Part shown: piece by piece, positions 48,782 to 57,525 of the stretch
Layout: each line of letters starts with the position of its first letter
Position numbering within the stretch: the first letter of the stretch is position 1
Source: Prochlorococcus sp. HOT208_60m_813I02
Lineage (GTDB): Bacteria; Cyanobacteriota; Cyanobacteriia; PCC-6307; Cyanobiaceae
Reading direction: 5' to 3'
Length of the DNA stretch: 62,481 bases
Assembly (NCBI GenBank): GCA_002025865.1
Contig: MWOR01000153.1
Span: 1 to 62,481, forward strand
Notes under the pieces: model-generated
The model's input: the letters and a program-made list of their open reading frames with translations, nothing else
Told to the model about the DNA's origin: nothing
Databases searched by the model: none
Program-made: the position numbers and the translations under genes

Positions 48782-50006
48782 GAAGATCTCAATAAAAGAA
48801 GCCTTAGGCATGGCCACAAAAACTTTAGTTTCGAACAAATTGAGAAGTTCGTTAACAATGCTGGGGATAATTATCGGAAATGCTTCAGTTATTACACTTG
48901 TTGGACTTGGTAGAGGTGCTCAAACATTAGCAAAAAACCAATTAAGTAATTTAGGTGCCAATGTTTTATTCATTGTTCCTGGAAATAATGACACTAGAAG
49001 AAGAGGTATTTCATTTCCTAAAAACCTAGTTTTAGAAGATGCAATAGCAATAAGCAATCAAGTACCAACAGTTAAAAAAGTAGCTCCTCAAATCTCTGCT
49101 AACGAAATAGTGCAATCAAATTCTAAAAGTTTAAATATATCAATTGCTGGAGTTACTCCTGAATTTCTTGAAGTAAGAAGCTTTGAAGTAGATAAGGGTA
49201 GATTTATATCAAAAAGTGATGTTAATAGCGCAAGAAGTTATGTTGTAATAGGTCCTGATCTTAAAGACGAATTTTTCAAAGATAAATCTTCATCACTTGG
49301 AAAAAAAATCAGAATTAAAGATCACACTTATGAAATTATCGGAATATTAAAACCAAAAGGTGCTGTATTTGGAAGTAATCAAGACAAAAATGCATATATT
49401 CCATTAACCACTATGGTCAATAGGATTACAGGAAAGGACCCTACTTATGGAGTAAGTTTAAGCTTTATTAGTGTTGAAGCGATAAATAAAAATGCAACTA
49501 GTGCCGCTAAATTTCAGATTACTAACTTATTAAGGCAAAGACATAAAATTATCAGAGATGATGACTTTGCGGTTAGATCACAAGAAGATGCCTTGAATAT
49601 CGTAACCAACATAACAAGTGGACTAACTTTTTTATTGGCTGGTATAGGGGCAGTATCTCTAGTGGTTGGAGGCATAGGAATCATGAATATTATGCTCGTT
49701 TCTGTAAGCGAAAGGACTGAAGAGATTGGACTTAGAAAAGCTATAGGAGCTAAACAGTCAGATATATTAATTCAATTTTTAATTGAGGCATTGATTTTAT
49801 CTACAATTGGAGGATTAATTGGAACAACAACGGGATTATCTGGTGTTTTTGTTTTATCTCTGATAACACCACTTCCTGCATCCGTAGGAATTACAACTAC
49901 TTTTTCCACCATGATCATTTCAGGATCAATAGGTTTAATATTTGGCGTTTTACCTGCAAAAAGAGCTTCTAAATTAGATCCAATTGTTGCATTGAGAAGT
50001 TTATAA
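48774..50006 (+). CDS. ABC transporter permease (MacB/FtsX type)
   Basis: A 410-residue membrane protein of the MacB architecture. A first helix comes near residue 28 (SSLTMLGIIIGNASVITLVG), then a large extracytoplasmic MacB_PCD domain (residues about 50-240), then three C-terminal helices (FLLAGIGAVSLVVGGIGIMN; LIEALILSTIGGLIGTTTGL; MIISGSIGLIFGVLPAKRA). SERTEEIGLRKAIGAKQSDI is the FtsX-domain signature. It needs an ATPase and usually a HlyD-like adaptor; neither is encoded next to it. The cargo is unknown. The 8-base overlap with pyk is likely structural packing, not functional linkage. Confidence 0.9.
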   Translation: MSRKISIKEALGMATKTLVSNKLRSSLTMLGIIIGNASVITLVGLGRGAQTLAKNQLSNLGANVLFIVPGNNDTRRRGISFPKNLVLEDAIAISNQVPTVKKVAPQISANEIVQSNSKSLNISIAGVTPEFLEVRSFEVDKGRFISKSDVNSARSYVVIGPDLKDEFFKDKSSSLGKKIRIKDHTYEIIGILKPKGAVFGSNQDKNAYIPLTTMVNRITGKDPTYGVSLSFISVEAINKNATSAAKFQITNLLRQRHKIIRDDDFAVRSQEDALNIVTNITSGLTFLLAGIGAVSLVVGGIGIMNIMLVSVSERTEEIGLRKAIGAKQSDILIQFLIEALILSTIGGLIGTTTGLSGVFVLSLITPLPASVGITTTFSTMIISGSIGLIFGVLPAKRASKLDPIVALRSL

Positions 50007-50021
50007 ATAGAATTTATAATA

Positions 50022-50591
50022 ATGCTCAATTTTTATAAATTAATTGAGATACTTGTGAGTCTTCAATCAATTGTAATAACATCAATGTTACCTGTTTATA
50101 TTCCACTACCTTTTATCTATAAATCTAGTAATAACTTTGAGTTGCCTATCACATGGCAAATTCCAACCATAATTTTATTAACACTTATATTTCATAAAAA
50201 AGTTGTATTCAGGGCATTTTCTATATATTTAATTTTGGGGTTATTTATATTTCCTGTCTTTAATCAAGGAGGTTCAATAGGTTATTTGCTAACTCCAAAT
50301 TTTGGATATTTATTAGGTTTATATCCATTAATCAAAATAATTGATAATTTAAATACTAGATATAAAATAAACGTTAGAAACTTTTTAAAAAATGGATTTA
50401 TAGCAATAGGTACTATGCATTTAACTGGAATACTTTACAACTTCATACAAACTATTTTCTACAATCAATTTAATTTATTTTTATATAATTTAGGGAAATA
50501 CTCATTAGGTAAAATTGGATATCATTTATTAATGCTTTTTCCACTTTTATTACTTATTAAACCTATAGAACGTTTAAAAAGTAGCAAATAA
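50022..50591 (+). CDS. BioY-like biotin transporter component
   Basis: A 189-residue integral membrane protein with five to six hydrophobic helices. The pattern (MLPVYIPLPFIYKSSNNFEL; LGLFIFPVFNQGGSIGYLLT; PNFGYLLGLYPLIKIIDN) matches the S-component BioY, in which a glycine-rich loop (GGxGyll.PtfGYllGf) binds biotin. BioY works with energy-coupling ATPases or alone; no such ATPase gene is adjacent. It overlaps lspA by one base (TAATG). Confidence 0.82.
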   Translation: MLNFYKLIEILVSLQSIVITSMLPVYIPLPFIYKSSNNFELPITWQIPTIILLTLIFHKKVVFRAFSIYLILGLFIFPVFNQGGSIGYLLTPNFGYLLGLYPLIKIIDNLNTRYKINVRNFLKNGFIAIGTMHLTGILYNFIQTIFYNQFNLFLYNLGKYSLGKIGYHLLMLFPLLLLIKPIERLKSSK

Positions 50592-51049
50592 TGATTATTA
50601 ATATAAAAACAAAATTATATTTTGTATCTTTAAGTATTTTTATTGTTCTAATAGATCAATTTACGAAATATTTAATGTTTTATAATAAAAAATTATTAAT
50701 TAATAAAGATTTTCTATTATTCAAATTAGACTTTGTAAAAAATTACGGAGCAGCATTTAACATATTTAGTGGTAGTAGAGTATTTTTATCTTTAATAAGT
50801 ATTTTTTTTTCTATAGTACTTATTTATTTGATATTTAGGAAGAATACTTTAAACTCATTCGATCTATATTCTTATAGCTTTATTCTTGGGGGAACTATTG
50901 GTAATGGTATAGATAGGATATATAGAGGTTTTGTAGTTGATTTTATAAATTTAAATATTATAAATTTTCCAGTATTTAATATTGCTGATATATCTATTAA
51001 TATTGGTTTCATTATTTTACTGTATAACATTTTTAAAAATAATCGATAA
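50591..51049 (+). CDS. lspA: lipoprotein signal peptidase (signal peptidase II)
   Basis: A 152-residue membrane aspartic protease with four hydrophobic helices. VLIDQFTKYLMF is the conserved first motif and VKNYGAAFNIFSGSR the second. GGTIGNGIDRIYRGFVVDFI and FPVFNIADISINIGFIILL carry the catalytic Asp residues. It cleaves prolipoprotein signal peptides after lipidation. It overlaps the BioY-like gene by one base and is followed by a GTPase gene one base after its stop, forming a tight bioY/lspA/GTPase operon. Confidence 0.94.
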   Translation: MIINIKTKLYFVSLSIFIVLIDQFTKYLMFYNKKLLINKDFLLFKLDFVKNYGAAFNIFSGSRVFLSLISIFFSIVLIYLIFRKNTLNSFDLYSYSFILGGTIGNGIDRIYRGFVVDFINLNIINFPVFNIADISINIGFIILLYNIFKNNR

Positions 51050-51050
51050 A

Positions 51051-52550
51051 ATGAATTACTTGAAATTAAAGTATATAAAGTATGTAGTATTGATATTATT
51101 CCTTTATATTTTATTTTCTATATTTTTAAGAATAGTAAATATTTATACTCTTTTATTTTTAATTATAATTATTTATACTTTTTATAATATTGATAAAAAA
51201 TTATTTAAAAAAATAGTTTATAAAATTATATATAAAAATAAAAAAAATACACTTTCATTCAAAAATACATATGGTGCTGCCAAGATAAGTTTGGAAGGAG
51301 TCGAGAAAATCAACAAAAAAATTAGCGATAAAGTAAAAGCTGAATTGTTAAATTACCAAAAAAATAAACTAGAGTCCCAATTAAAAACAGGAGATTATAA
51401 AGTTACTCTTTTTGGAGCAGGTTCTTCAGGAAAAACATCTATAGCAAGATCTTTATTGAAAAATATTGTCGGACAAACCTCAGCAAAAATAGGAACGACA
51501 AAGAAAATTAATAGCTATAAAATTCGTATACCAATTTTAAAAAGAAACATTAATATAGTTGATACTCCGGGTTTATTCGAACCATCTAAATTAGGAGAAG
51601 AAAGAGAAAAATCAACAATTATACAAGCATCAAATTCTGACTTAGTTCTTTTTGTGTTAGATCAGGACATAAATAAATACGAAAACTATTTAATTAAAGA
51701 ATTATTAAAATTAAGGAAAAAAATAATAATAGTTCTAAATAAATGTGATTTGAGGTCTAGAGATGAAAATAACCTTATCAAAGAAAATATAATTTCTATA
51801 ACTTCCGCTAGAAAAAATAAAATTTCAGTCGTTCAAACAATTGCAGTCTCTCAAAAATCTCCCTATACAAAATCCGACGCTTTAAATTTAGTCCCAGAGG
51901 TAGGAAGTTTATTTAGAGAAATAATTGAAACCCTCGATAATAGTGGTGAAGAGTTATTGGCGGATAATATTCTTTTTCGCTCAAATAAGTTAGGTATTAA
52001 AAGTAAAAATTTCGTACAAGAACAAAGATATTTAATGTCAAATAAAGTGATTAATAAATATATGTGGATAACAGGAGGAGTAATACTAGTTAATCCACTA
52101 CCAGCTGTTGATTTTCTTACTACTACCTCCGTAAACCTTCAAATGATAATGGAGTTATCAAAAATATATGAAATAAAGCTTACAAAAAAAGATGCAAAAG
52201 ATTTGGCGACTTCATTGCTAAGCGCATTGGCTAAACAAGGCATACTAAAAGGGGGTCTCGCCATTCTTTCTCCTGCTTTTGCTACAAGCTTGACAAAAAT
52301 AATATTATCTAAATCTATACAATCAGTTACAGCGGGCTGGTTAATAAGAATAGTAGGACTAAGTTTGATTGAATATTTTAAAAATGGTCAAGATTGGGGA
52401 GATGGAGGAATTCAAGAAGTAGTAGATAAGATCTATAGGATAAGTAAAAGAGAGGATATTTTAAATAATTTCGTAAGAGAAGCTATTTCAAAAATTGAAA
52501 TAAAAAAATATTTCAAATCAAATAAAAGTTTGCCTCCATTTACTAATTAA
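51051..52550 (+). CDS. membrane-associated GTPase with DUF697-like C-terminus
   Basis: A 499-residue protein. Residues 1-45 hold hydrophobic segments (YVVLILFLYILFSIFLRIVN) that anchor it. A P-loop GTPase domain starts near residue 115 (VTLFGAGSSGKTSIARSLL), with switch II region NIVDTPGLFE and NKCD base-recognition motif (IIIVLNKCDLRSR). The last 170 residues are hydrophobic/helical (GVILVNPLPAVDFLTTTSVN; LAKQGILKGGLAILSPAFAT), as in DUF697 proteins. Function unknown, possibly membrane or chaperone-like. A longer frame reaches 50982 inside lspA, but the ATG at 51051, one base after the lspA stop, is preferred. Its 3' end overlaps the microprotein gene on the other strand by 8 bases. Confidence 0.82.
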   Translation: MNYLKLKYIKYVVLILFLYILFSIFLRIVNIYTLLFLIIIIYTFYNIDKKLFKKIVYKIIYKNKKNTLSFKNTYGAAKISLEGVEKINKKISDKVKAELLNYQKNKLESQLKTGDYKVTLFGAGSSGKTSIARSLLKNIVGQTSAKIGTTKKINSYKIRIPILKRNINIVDTPGLFEPSKLGEEREKSTIIQASNSDLVLFVLDQDINKYENYLIKELLKLRKKIIIVLNKCDLRSRDENNLIKENIISITSARKNKISVVQTIAVSQKSPYTKSDALNLVPEVGSLFREIIETLDNSGEELLADNILFRSNKLGIKSKNFVQEQRYLMSNKVINKYMWITGGVILVNPLPAVDFLTTTSVNLQMIMELSKIYEIKLTKKDAKDLATSLLSALAKQGILKGGLAILSPAFATSLTKIILSKSIQSVTAGWLIRIVGLSLIEYFKNGQDWGDGGIQEVVDKIYRISKREDILNNFVREAISKIEIKKYFKSNKSLPPFTN

Positions 52551-52674
52551 TATTGGATAATTGATCATTTAGATAAGTTCTGAAATCAAAAATAGTTATT
52601 AAGACTAAATAAGCAATACAAATAGCTATAGATATAAACCCTGTTACAATTGCAATAATTTTTGGTCTACCCAT
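52543..52674 (-). CDS. 43-residue single-helix membrane microprotein
   Basis: A short reverse-strand frame between a GTPase gene and a decarboxylase gene. It encodes MGRPKIIAIVTGFISIAIC followed by more hydrophobic residues (IAYLVLITIFDFR) and a polar TYLNDQLSNIN tail. One transmembrane helix with a positive N-terminus fits a small inner-membrane or thylakoid protein. It starts 9 bases after the end of the decarboxylase gene on the same strand, so it could be co-transcribed with it, and its last 8 bases overlap the convergent GTPase stop. The filled gap, sensible membrane topology and lack of stops over 43 codons in such AT-rich DNA argue for a real gene. Function is unknown. Confidence 0.65.
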   Translation of the reverse strand: MGRPKIIAIVTGFISIAICIAYLVLITIFDFRTYLNDQLSNIN

Positions 52675-52683
52675 ATTTATAAG

Positions 52684-54069
52684 TTATGCATCTAAAAGTC
52701 TCAAAAGTTCTTCAATATGAGATTCCTTTGTATTGTAATTTCCCATGACGACTCTTAAAAAATATCTACCTTTAAATTTTGGTCTAGAAAGCATAAAATT
52801 ATTATTAAATAGTTCATTTACTTTAGTTTGAGTCCATTTATCAGAGTCTTCTGGCACAAGTTTCTTTGGTATAAATGAAACAATATGAAGAGGACCTGAA
52901 TATATATCAAATTTATTCTTACTAATATTTTTTATAAAAAAATCTTTTCTTTTAATTGATGACTTTAATATATCTTCTATTCCATTCAGACCTAAAAAAC
53001 ATAACCCAAGCCATAGTTTGATAACCTCTGCAGGCCTAGAACCTTGTATGCCAATTTCTCCTCTATTAATAGTATTTTCTTTAGATGATATGTATGGTAG
53101 TCCTGTATTAAAAGTTTTTTCTAAAGTACTCATATTTGAAACCAATAACAAAGAAGAAGTCTTTGTAATGCCAATGATTTTTTGCGGATTTATCGTTATC
53201 GAATTAGCCTGATTAATATTATTTAGACCTTTTATTGGAATAGAGGTTACAGCAAAAATGCCTCCAATAGAGCCATCGATATGTAGCCATATATTTCTTT
53301 CTTTGCATATTTCACTTATTTCTTTAATAGGATCAATGGCTCCCCTGACAGTTGTCCCAAGTGTGGCAACAATAGCAAATATTATTTTATTTTCTATTGA
53401 ACATTTATCTAAAGACTTTCTGAGATCGTTTATGTCCATCCTACCTTGATTATCAGTTTTAATCCTGACAAGATTGGTAATATCAAGACCCATTACTCTT
53501 ATACATTTAACGAAGGAAGAATGAGCATCTTCACTAACAAGTAATACAGAATTTGGATTTGTAGCTAATCCAGCATTATTTCTAGCTGCTATAAGGGCAT
53601 TTAGATTACTTAGTGTACCTCCGCTAGCAGCTATACCTCCTGAGAGATCATTAAACCCTATTTTCTTGGCAAACCATTTGCATAATGATTCCTCAAGCAA
53701 AGTTACACTTGGTGATAACTCGTAAGCGAGGAGATTATTATTTAAACCAGCAGCAATTAAATCTCCCAAAATAGAGAAAATTAAAGGTGGGGGATCAAGG
53801 TGAGCTAGTGAACCAGGATGAACGGGATTAAATGAATTATTCAAAAGAGATTCAATCTCAGAAAACAAATCTTCTTCAGAGTTACCATCTTCCGCGGGCA
53901 TAATGCACTTGAAATTCTCATCAAAAGGTAAAGGACCATTTTTATCAGCTTTAGAGAACCAGTCACAAAGAGTTTGACTTGCTTTATTAAGAAGAGTAAT
54001 CAATTTGTCATTAGTCCCTAAAAAAGAGGGGAAATATATATCTTTATTATTTATTAAATCTTCAGCCAT
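52684..54069 (-). CDS. group II PLP-dependent decarboxylase family protein
   Basis: A 461-residue enzyme of the glutamate/aromatic/diaminobutyrate decarboxylase family. NPVHPGSLAHLDPPPLIFS, GGIAASGGTLSNLNALIAAR and IVATLGTTVRGAIDPIKEI are family blocks. WLHIDGSIGGIFAVTSIPIK carries the PLP-Asp, and ITINPQKIIGITKTSSLLLV holds the PLP lysine. The usual His before that lysine is Gln, so substrate prediction is unsafe. It is divergent from tadA and is followed by the microprotein gene 9 bases on. Confidence 0.85.
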   Translation of the reverse strand: MAEDLINNKDIYFPSFLGTNDKLITLLNKASQTLCDWFSKADKNGPLPFDENFKCIMPAEDGNSEEDLFSEIESLLNNSFNPVHPGSLAHLDPPPLIFSILGDLIAAGLNNNLLAYELSPSVTLLEESLCKWFAKKIGFNDLSGGIAASGGTLSNLNALIAARNNAGLATNPNSVLLVSEDAHSSFVKCIRVMGLDITNLVRIKTDNQGRMDINDLRKSLDKCSIENKIIFAIVATLGTTVRGAIDPIKEISEICKERNIWLHIDGSIGGIFAVTSIPIKGLNNINQANSITINPQKIIGITKTSSLLLVSNMSTLEKTFNTGLPYISSKENTINRGEIGIQGSRPAEVIKLWLGLCFLGLNGIEDILKSSIKRKDFFIKNISKNKFDIYSGPLHIVSFIPKKLVPEDSDKWTQTKVNELFNNNFMLSRPKFKGRYFLRVVMGNYNTKESHIEELLRLLDA

Positions 54070-54112
54070 CAGATAAGATATCTATTAATTATTCTATTCT
54101 CAATATTGGTAA

Positions 54113-54628
54113 ATGAGATATATTTTTGAAAATGGAAATAGTAATAAAGATCAACAAAAAATAACAAATAATTCAAATTACAATTTGTGGATGAATTCGA
54201 TATTAAGAAGATCAAAAGAAATTGGAAAAGTTGAGCTACCAATCTGTTCAATAATTTTAGATGAGAGAGGAAGATGTATCGGGCGAGGGGTTAACACGAG
54301 GAATATAAATAAAGACCCATTAGGTCATGCTGAGATTATTGCACTTAGGCAGGCATCTCTAATAAAAAATGATTGGAGATTTAATGAATGTACTATTATC
54401 ACAAATCTAGAACCTTGTACTATGTGCTCCTCTGCTCTTATTCAAGCGCGGATGGGTAAAGTTATTTTCGGGGCTTACGATAAGAAAAGAGGTGGACTGG
54501 GAGGCTCAATCGACCTATCAAAACATGAAAGTGCTCATCACAAAATGGAAATTGTAGGAGGTGTTTTAGAATACGAATGCAGTCAAATTTTAAAGCTATG
54601 GTTTAAAAAGTTGAGGACTCAAAAATAG
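54113..54628 (+). CDS. tadA: tRNA-specific adenosine deaminase
   Basis: A 171-residue zinc deaminase. DPLGHAEIIALRQASLIKND carries the HAE proton-shuttle motif and LEPCTMCSSALIQARMGKVI the PCxxC zinc ligands, with FGAYDKKRGGLGGSIDL after them. It deaminates A34 to inosine in the anticodon of tRNA-Arg(ACG). About 30 residues precede the conserved YNLWMNSILRRSKEIG region; an inner start is possible, but the segment including YNLWM belongs to the family's first helix, so the longer form is kept. It overlaps the convergent aminotransferase by 26 bases. Confidence 0.92.
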   Translation: MRYIFENGNSNKDQQKITNNSNYNLWMNSILRRSKEIGKVELPICSIILDERGRCIGRGVNTRNINKDPLGHAEIIALRQASLIKNDWRFNECTIITNLEPCTMCSSALIQARMGKVIFGAYDKKRGGLGGSIDLSKHESAHHKMEIVGGVLEYECSQILKLWFKKLRTQK

Positions 54629-55787
54629 AATATTTTTTTAACTCAGTATCAAATAGGTTTAATAATCTATCAACATTCTCCTCACTCGAATTAAAGCCCA
54701 TTAATCCGATGCGCCATACCTTACCAGACAATTCTCCAAGTCCATTTCCTATTTCTATTCCAAAGTTTCTTAAAAGATGATTTCTAAAACCATCTCCATC
54801 AACTGCTGGAGGTATTTTAACTGTGGTTAAAGTTGGCAATCTATAATCTTCTGATACATGTAATTCCATTCCAAGACTTTCTAACCCATTCCACAGTTTC
54901 TTTGCATTAGTATTATGTCTATCCCAAACATTTTCTAAACCCTCATTCGCAATTAATCGTAAACCTTCACGAATAGCAAAATTCATATTTACTGGGGCAG
55001 TATGATGGTAAACTCGGTCAGAACCCCAATATTTATTTAAAAGAGATAAATCTAAATACCAGTTAGGTACTTTTGTTTTTCTTGAACTTAGTTTTTCTTC
55101 AGCTCTTTTATTCATCGTAAAAGGGCTTAATCCTGGGGGACAACTTAATCCCTTTTGACTACAACTGTATGCTAGATCAATTTTCCATTCGTCAATCAAT
55201 AGTTCTAGCGCTCCTAGAGAAGTAACTGCATCAACTAAAAATAAGCAGTTATTTTTTCTACATACATCTCCAATACCATCAAGAGGTTGTAAAACACCAC
55301 TTGATGTTTCAGCATGGACAATAGCAAAAATTGCTGGTTTTTTAGTTTCTATTTCATACTTGATTTCTTCATAAGAAAAGGATTCACCCCAAGGTTTTTC
55401 AATAACAGATACATCTGCTTTATATCTTGTTGCCATATCAACAAGTCTGTCTCCAAAATATCCTTTTTTAGCGATAAGAATTTTTTCTCCTTCCTCTATA
55501 AAATTAGCTATTGATGCTTCCATAGCTGCACTTCCAGTGCCACTCATTGGAAGAGTCAGACGATTATTACATTGCCAGGTATATCTTAGAAGTTGTTGAA
55601 CATCAGACATCAAAGAAATATATGCTTCATCTAAGTGACCAATAGGATTCAAAGAAAGAGCGCTTAAGACTTCTGGATGTGCGTTTGAAGGTCCAGGTCC
55701 TAATAAAAGTCTGGAGGGAACATAAGTCTTTGAAAAATGAGATAAATTCTCTTTGTTTAAAGCCGGAATAAGTTTTGCTTCTGTCAA
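54603..55787 (-). CDS. alanine/serine-glyoxylate aminotransferase
   Basis: A 394-residue class V PLP aminotransferase. LLLGPGPSNAHPEVLSALS, LTLPMSGTGSAAMEASIANF, VHAETSSGVLQPLDGIGDVC and LAYSCSQKGLSCPPGLSPF (PLP lysine near residue 210) match the AGT/SPT family. It converts glyoxylate with alanine or serine to glycine, in the photorespiratory glyoxylate route of cyanobacteria. The amino donor cannot be assigned from sequence. It is divergent from glnA, both linked to nitrogen use. Confidence 0.92.
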   Translation of the reverse strand: MTEAKLIPALNKENLSHFSKTYVPSRLLLGPGPSNAHPEVLSALSLNPIGHLDEAYISLMSDVQQLLRYTWQCNNRLTLPMSGTGSAAMEASIANFIEEGEKILIAKKGYFGDRLVDMATRYKADVSVIEKPWGESFSYEEIKYEIETKKPAIFAIVHAETSSGVLQPLDGIGDVCRKNNCLFLVDAVTSLGALELLIDEWKIDLAYSCSQKGLSCPPGLSPFTMNKRAEEKLSSRKTKVPNWYLDLSLLNKYWGSDRVYHHTAPVNMNFAIREGLRLIANEGLENVWDRHNTNAKKLWNGLESLGMELHVSEDYRLPTLTTVKIPPAVDGDGFRNHLLRNFGIEIGNGLGELSGKVWRIGLMGFNSSEENVDRLLNLFDTELKKYSIFESSTF

Positions 55788-55819
55788 AGCATTACATTCA
55801 ATTACTTTTAAATTAAACT

Positions 55820-55848
55820 AATATCGTCGCTTAAGCGATATTTTTTTA
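55820..55848 (+). promoter_or_regulatory. hairpin with T-run between divergent aminotransferase and glnA genes
   Basis: AATATCG, TCGCTTAAG, CGATATT form a 7-bp stem, and the inner TCGCTTAAGCGA (55827-55838) is itself a perfect 12-base palindrome. A T-run follows on the + strand. Nothing upstream on this strand needs terminating, so it may be an operator, a terminator for antisense transcripts, or a 5'-UTR structure of the aminotransferase mRNA. Confidence 0.4.
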
Positions 55849-55937
55849 TAGAAATTAATTCAATTTAAATAATTAAGTAAATAATTATTAAAGTTATGAC
55901 TTGAAACACTCAAAGAAGACATCTAGTGTTGAAAAAA

Positions 55938-55979
55938 GTTATGTTTGATACATAATAAGAATCATCAAGTTATTAATTT
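55938..55979 (+). promoter_or_regulatory. NtcA-type promoter of glnA
   Basis: GTT-N8-TAC (55938-55951) contains the GT-N10-AC core of the NtcA box. It is followed after exactly 22 bases by TAATTT (55974-55979), a TAnnnT -10 element. This spacing is the canonical class of NtcA-activated promoters in cyanobacteria. It places the transcript start a few bases before the ATG at 56002. The box has one deviation (GTT for GTA). Confidence 0.6.
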
Positions 55980-56001
55980 CATAGAAGGTATCTCAAAAGT
56001 T

Positions 56002-57423
56002 ATGTCTCAGTCTCCACAAGATGTTTTAAGTAAAATTAAAGATGAAGGAATTGAACTCATCGATTTAAAATTCACAGACATCCATGGTAAATGGCAACAT
56101 TTAACTCTTACATCGGACATGATAGAAGAGGATTCATTTACAGAAGGTCTAGCATTTGATGGTTCATCAATAAGAGGTTGGAAAGCAATTAATGCCTCCG
56201 ATATGTCAATGGTCCCCGATGCAAGTACAGCATGGATAGATCCTTTTTACAAACATAAAACTCTAAGTATGATTTGCTCTATCCAAGAGCCTAGAAGTGG
56301 AGAGCCTTATGATAGATGCCCAAGATCTTTAGCTCAAAAGGCTCTAAAGTACTTAGAATCTACTGGGATTGCTGATACAGCTTTTTTTGGACCGGAACCA
56401 GAATTTTTCTTATTTGATGACGTGAGATACGACTCAAAAGAAGGTTCTTGTTTTTACAGTGTAGATACAATTGAAGCTCCATGGAACACAGGAAGAATTG
56501 AAGAAGGTGGAAATTTAGGATACAAGATCCAATACAAAGAAGGTTATTTCCCAGTTTCTCCAAATGATACTGCGCAAGACATCAGATCTGAAATGCTACT
56601 TTTAATGGGTGAATTAGGCATACCCACCGAAAAGCATCACCATGAAGTTGCTGGTGCCGGTCAACACGAGCTTGGTATGAAATTTGATTCATTAATAAAT
56701 TCTGCTGATAACGTAATGACTTATAAATACGTTGTCAGGAATGTTGCTAAAAAATATGGGAAAACTGCAACGTTTATGCCCAAGCCTGTATTTAACGATA
56801 ATGGAACTGGAATGCATGTTCACCAAAGTTTATGGAAGAGTGGTCAGCCACTATTTTTTGGTGAAGGAGCATATGCAAATTTATCTCAAACTGCAAGATG
56901 GTATATCGGAGGCATACTTAAGCATGCTCCATCATTCTTAGCATTTACTAACCCAACCACAAATAGTTATAAACGATTGGTTCCAGGATTCGAAGCACCT
57001 GTAAATCTAGTCTATTCTGAGGGTAATAGATCAGCTGCGGTAAGAATACCTTTAACAGGACCAAGTCCTAAAGCTAAAAGATTAGAATTCAGATCAGGTG
57101 ATGCACTCGCAAATCCTTACTTAGCATTCTCTGTAATGATGCTTGCTGGTATTGATGGAATTAAAAATCAAATTGATCCTGGTGATGGAGTAGATGTAGA
57201 TTTATTTGAACTTCCAGCTGATGAACTTGCAAAAATTGATACAGTACCTTCATCTCTAAATGACTCACTTAATGCGCTAAAAGCAGATAAGGATTATCTA
57301 TTAGCTGGTGGAGTATTTACTGAAGATTTTATTGATAACTTTATCGATATAAAATACGAAGAGGTTCAACAACTAAGACAAAGGCCTCATCCTCATGAAT
57401 TCTTCATGTATTACGATGCATAA
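56002..57423 (+). CDS. glnA: glutamine synthetase type I
   Basis: A 473-residue GS-I subunit. [56 protein letters not shown] and the [10 protein letters not shown] phosphate-binding block are typical. A frame opens at 55945, but it crosses the promoter; the MSQSPQDVL start at 56002 gives the standard length. The adenylylation loop reads [11 protein letters not shown] with Phe402 in place of the Tyr that E. coli modifies, so this GS is not regulated by adenylylation. It assimilates ammonium in the GS-GOGAT cycle. An NtcA-like promoter precedes it and a strong terminator follows it, so it is monocistronic. Confidence 0.97.
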   Translation: MSQSPQDVLSKIKDEGIELIDLKFTDIHGKWQHLTLTSDMIEEDSFTEGLAFDGSSIRGWKAINASDMSMVPDASTAWIDPFYKHKTLSMICSIQEPRSGEPYDRCPRSLAQKALKYLESTGIADTAFFGPEPEFFLFDDVRYDSKEGSCFYSVDTIEAPWNTGRIEEGGNLGYKIQYKEGYFPVSPNDTAQDIRSEMLLLMGELGIPTEKHHHEVAGAGQHELGMKFDSLINSADNVMTYKYVVRNVAKKYGKTATFMPKPVFNDNGTGMHVHQSLWKSGQPLFFGEGAYANLSQTARWYIGGILKHAPSFLAFTNPTTNSYKRLVPGFEAPVNLVYSEGNRSAAVRIPLTGPSPKAKRLEFRSGDALANPYLAFSVMMLAGIDGIKNQIDPGDGVDVDLFELPADELAKIDTVPSSLNDSLNALKADKDYLLAGGVFTEDFIDNFIDIKYEEVQQLRQRPHPHEFFMYYDA

Positions 57424-57450
57424 TTAAAAGAACACATTAGTTTGAATTAA

Positions 57451-57497
57451 TCAATTTGAGAAATATCACAAAATATTCTCAAATTGATTTTTTTTTT
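57451..57497 (+). terminator. Rho-independent terminator of glnA
   Basis: TCAATTTGAGAA (57451-57462) and TTCTCAAATTGA (57476-57487) form a perfect 12-bp stem with a 13-base loop, followed by ten T. This is the best intrinsic terminator in the window, about 28 bases after the glnA stop. Confidence 0.85.
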
Positions 57498-57525
57498 GTT
57501 GGAATATAGTTATATAAATCGAAAA

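Noticed and set aside
50982..51050. Upstream extension of the GTPase inside lspA
   Set aside because: The frame is the lspA 3' end in another reading; the ATG at 51051 is one base after the lspA stop.
55945..56001. N-terminal extension of glnA (19 codons)
   Set aside because: It lies over the NtcA-like promoter and -10 element; GS-I has 473 residues with a start at 56002.
55788..56001. A glnA-type glutamine riboswitch upstream of glnA
   Set aside because: I could not find the conserved core sequence or the three-stem layout; the region has an NtcA-like promoter instead.
57484..57525. Upstream start of the methyltransferase
   Set aside because: It would begin inside the strong glnA terminator stem.
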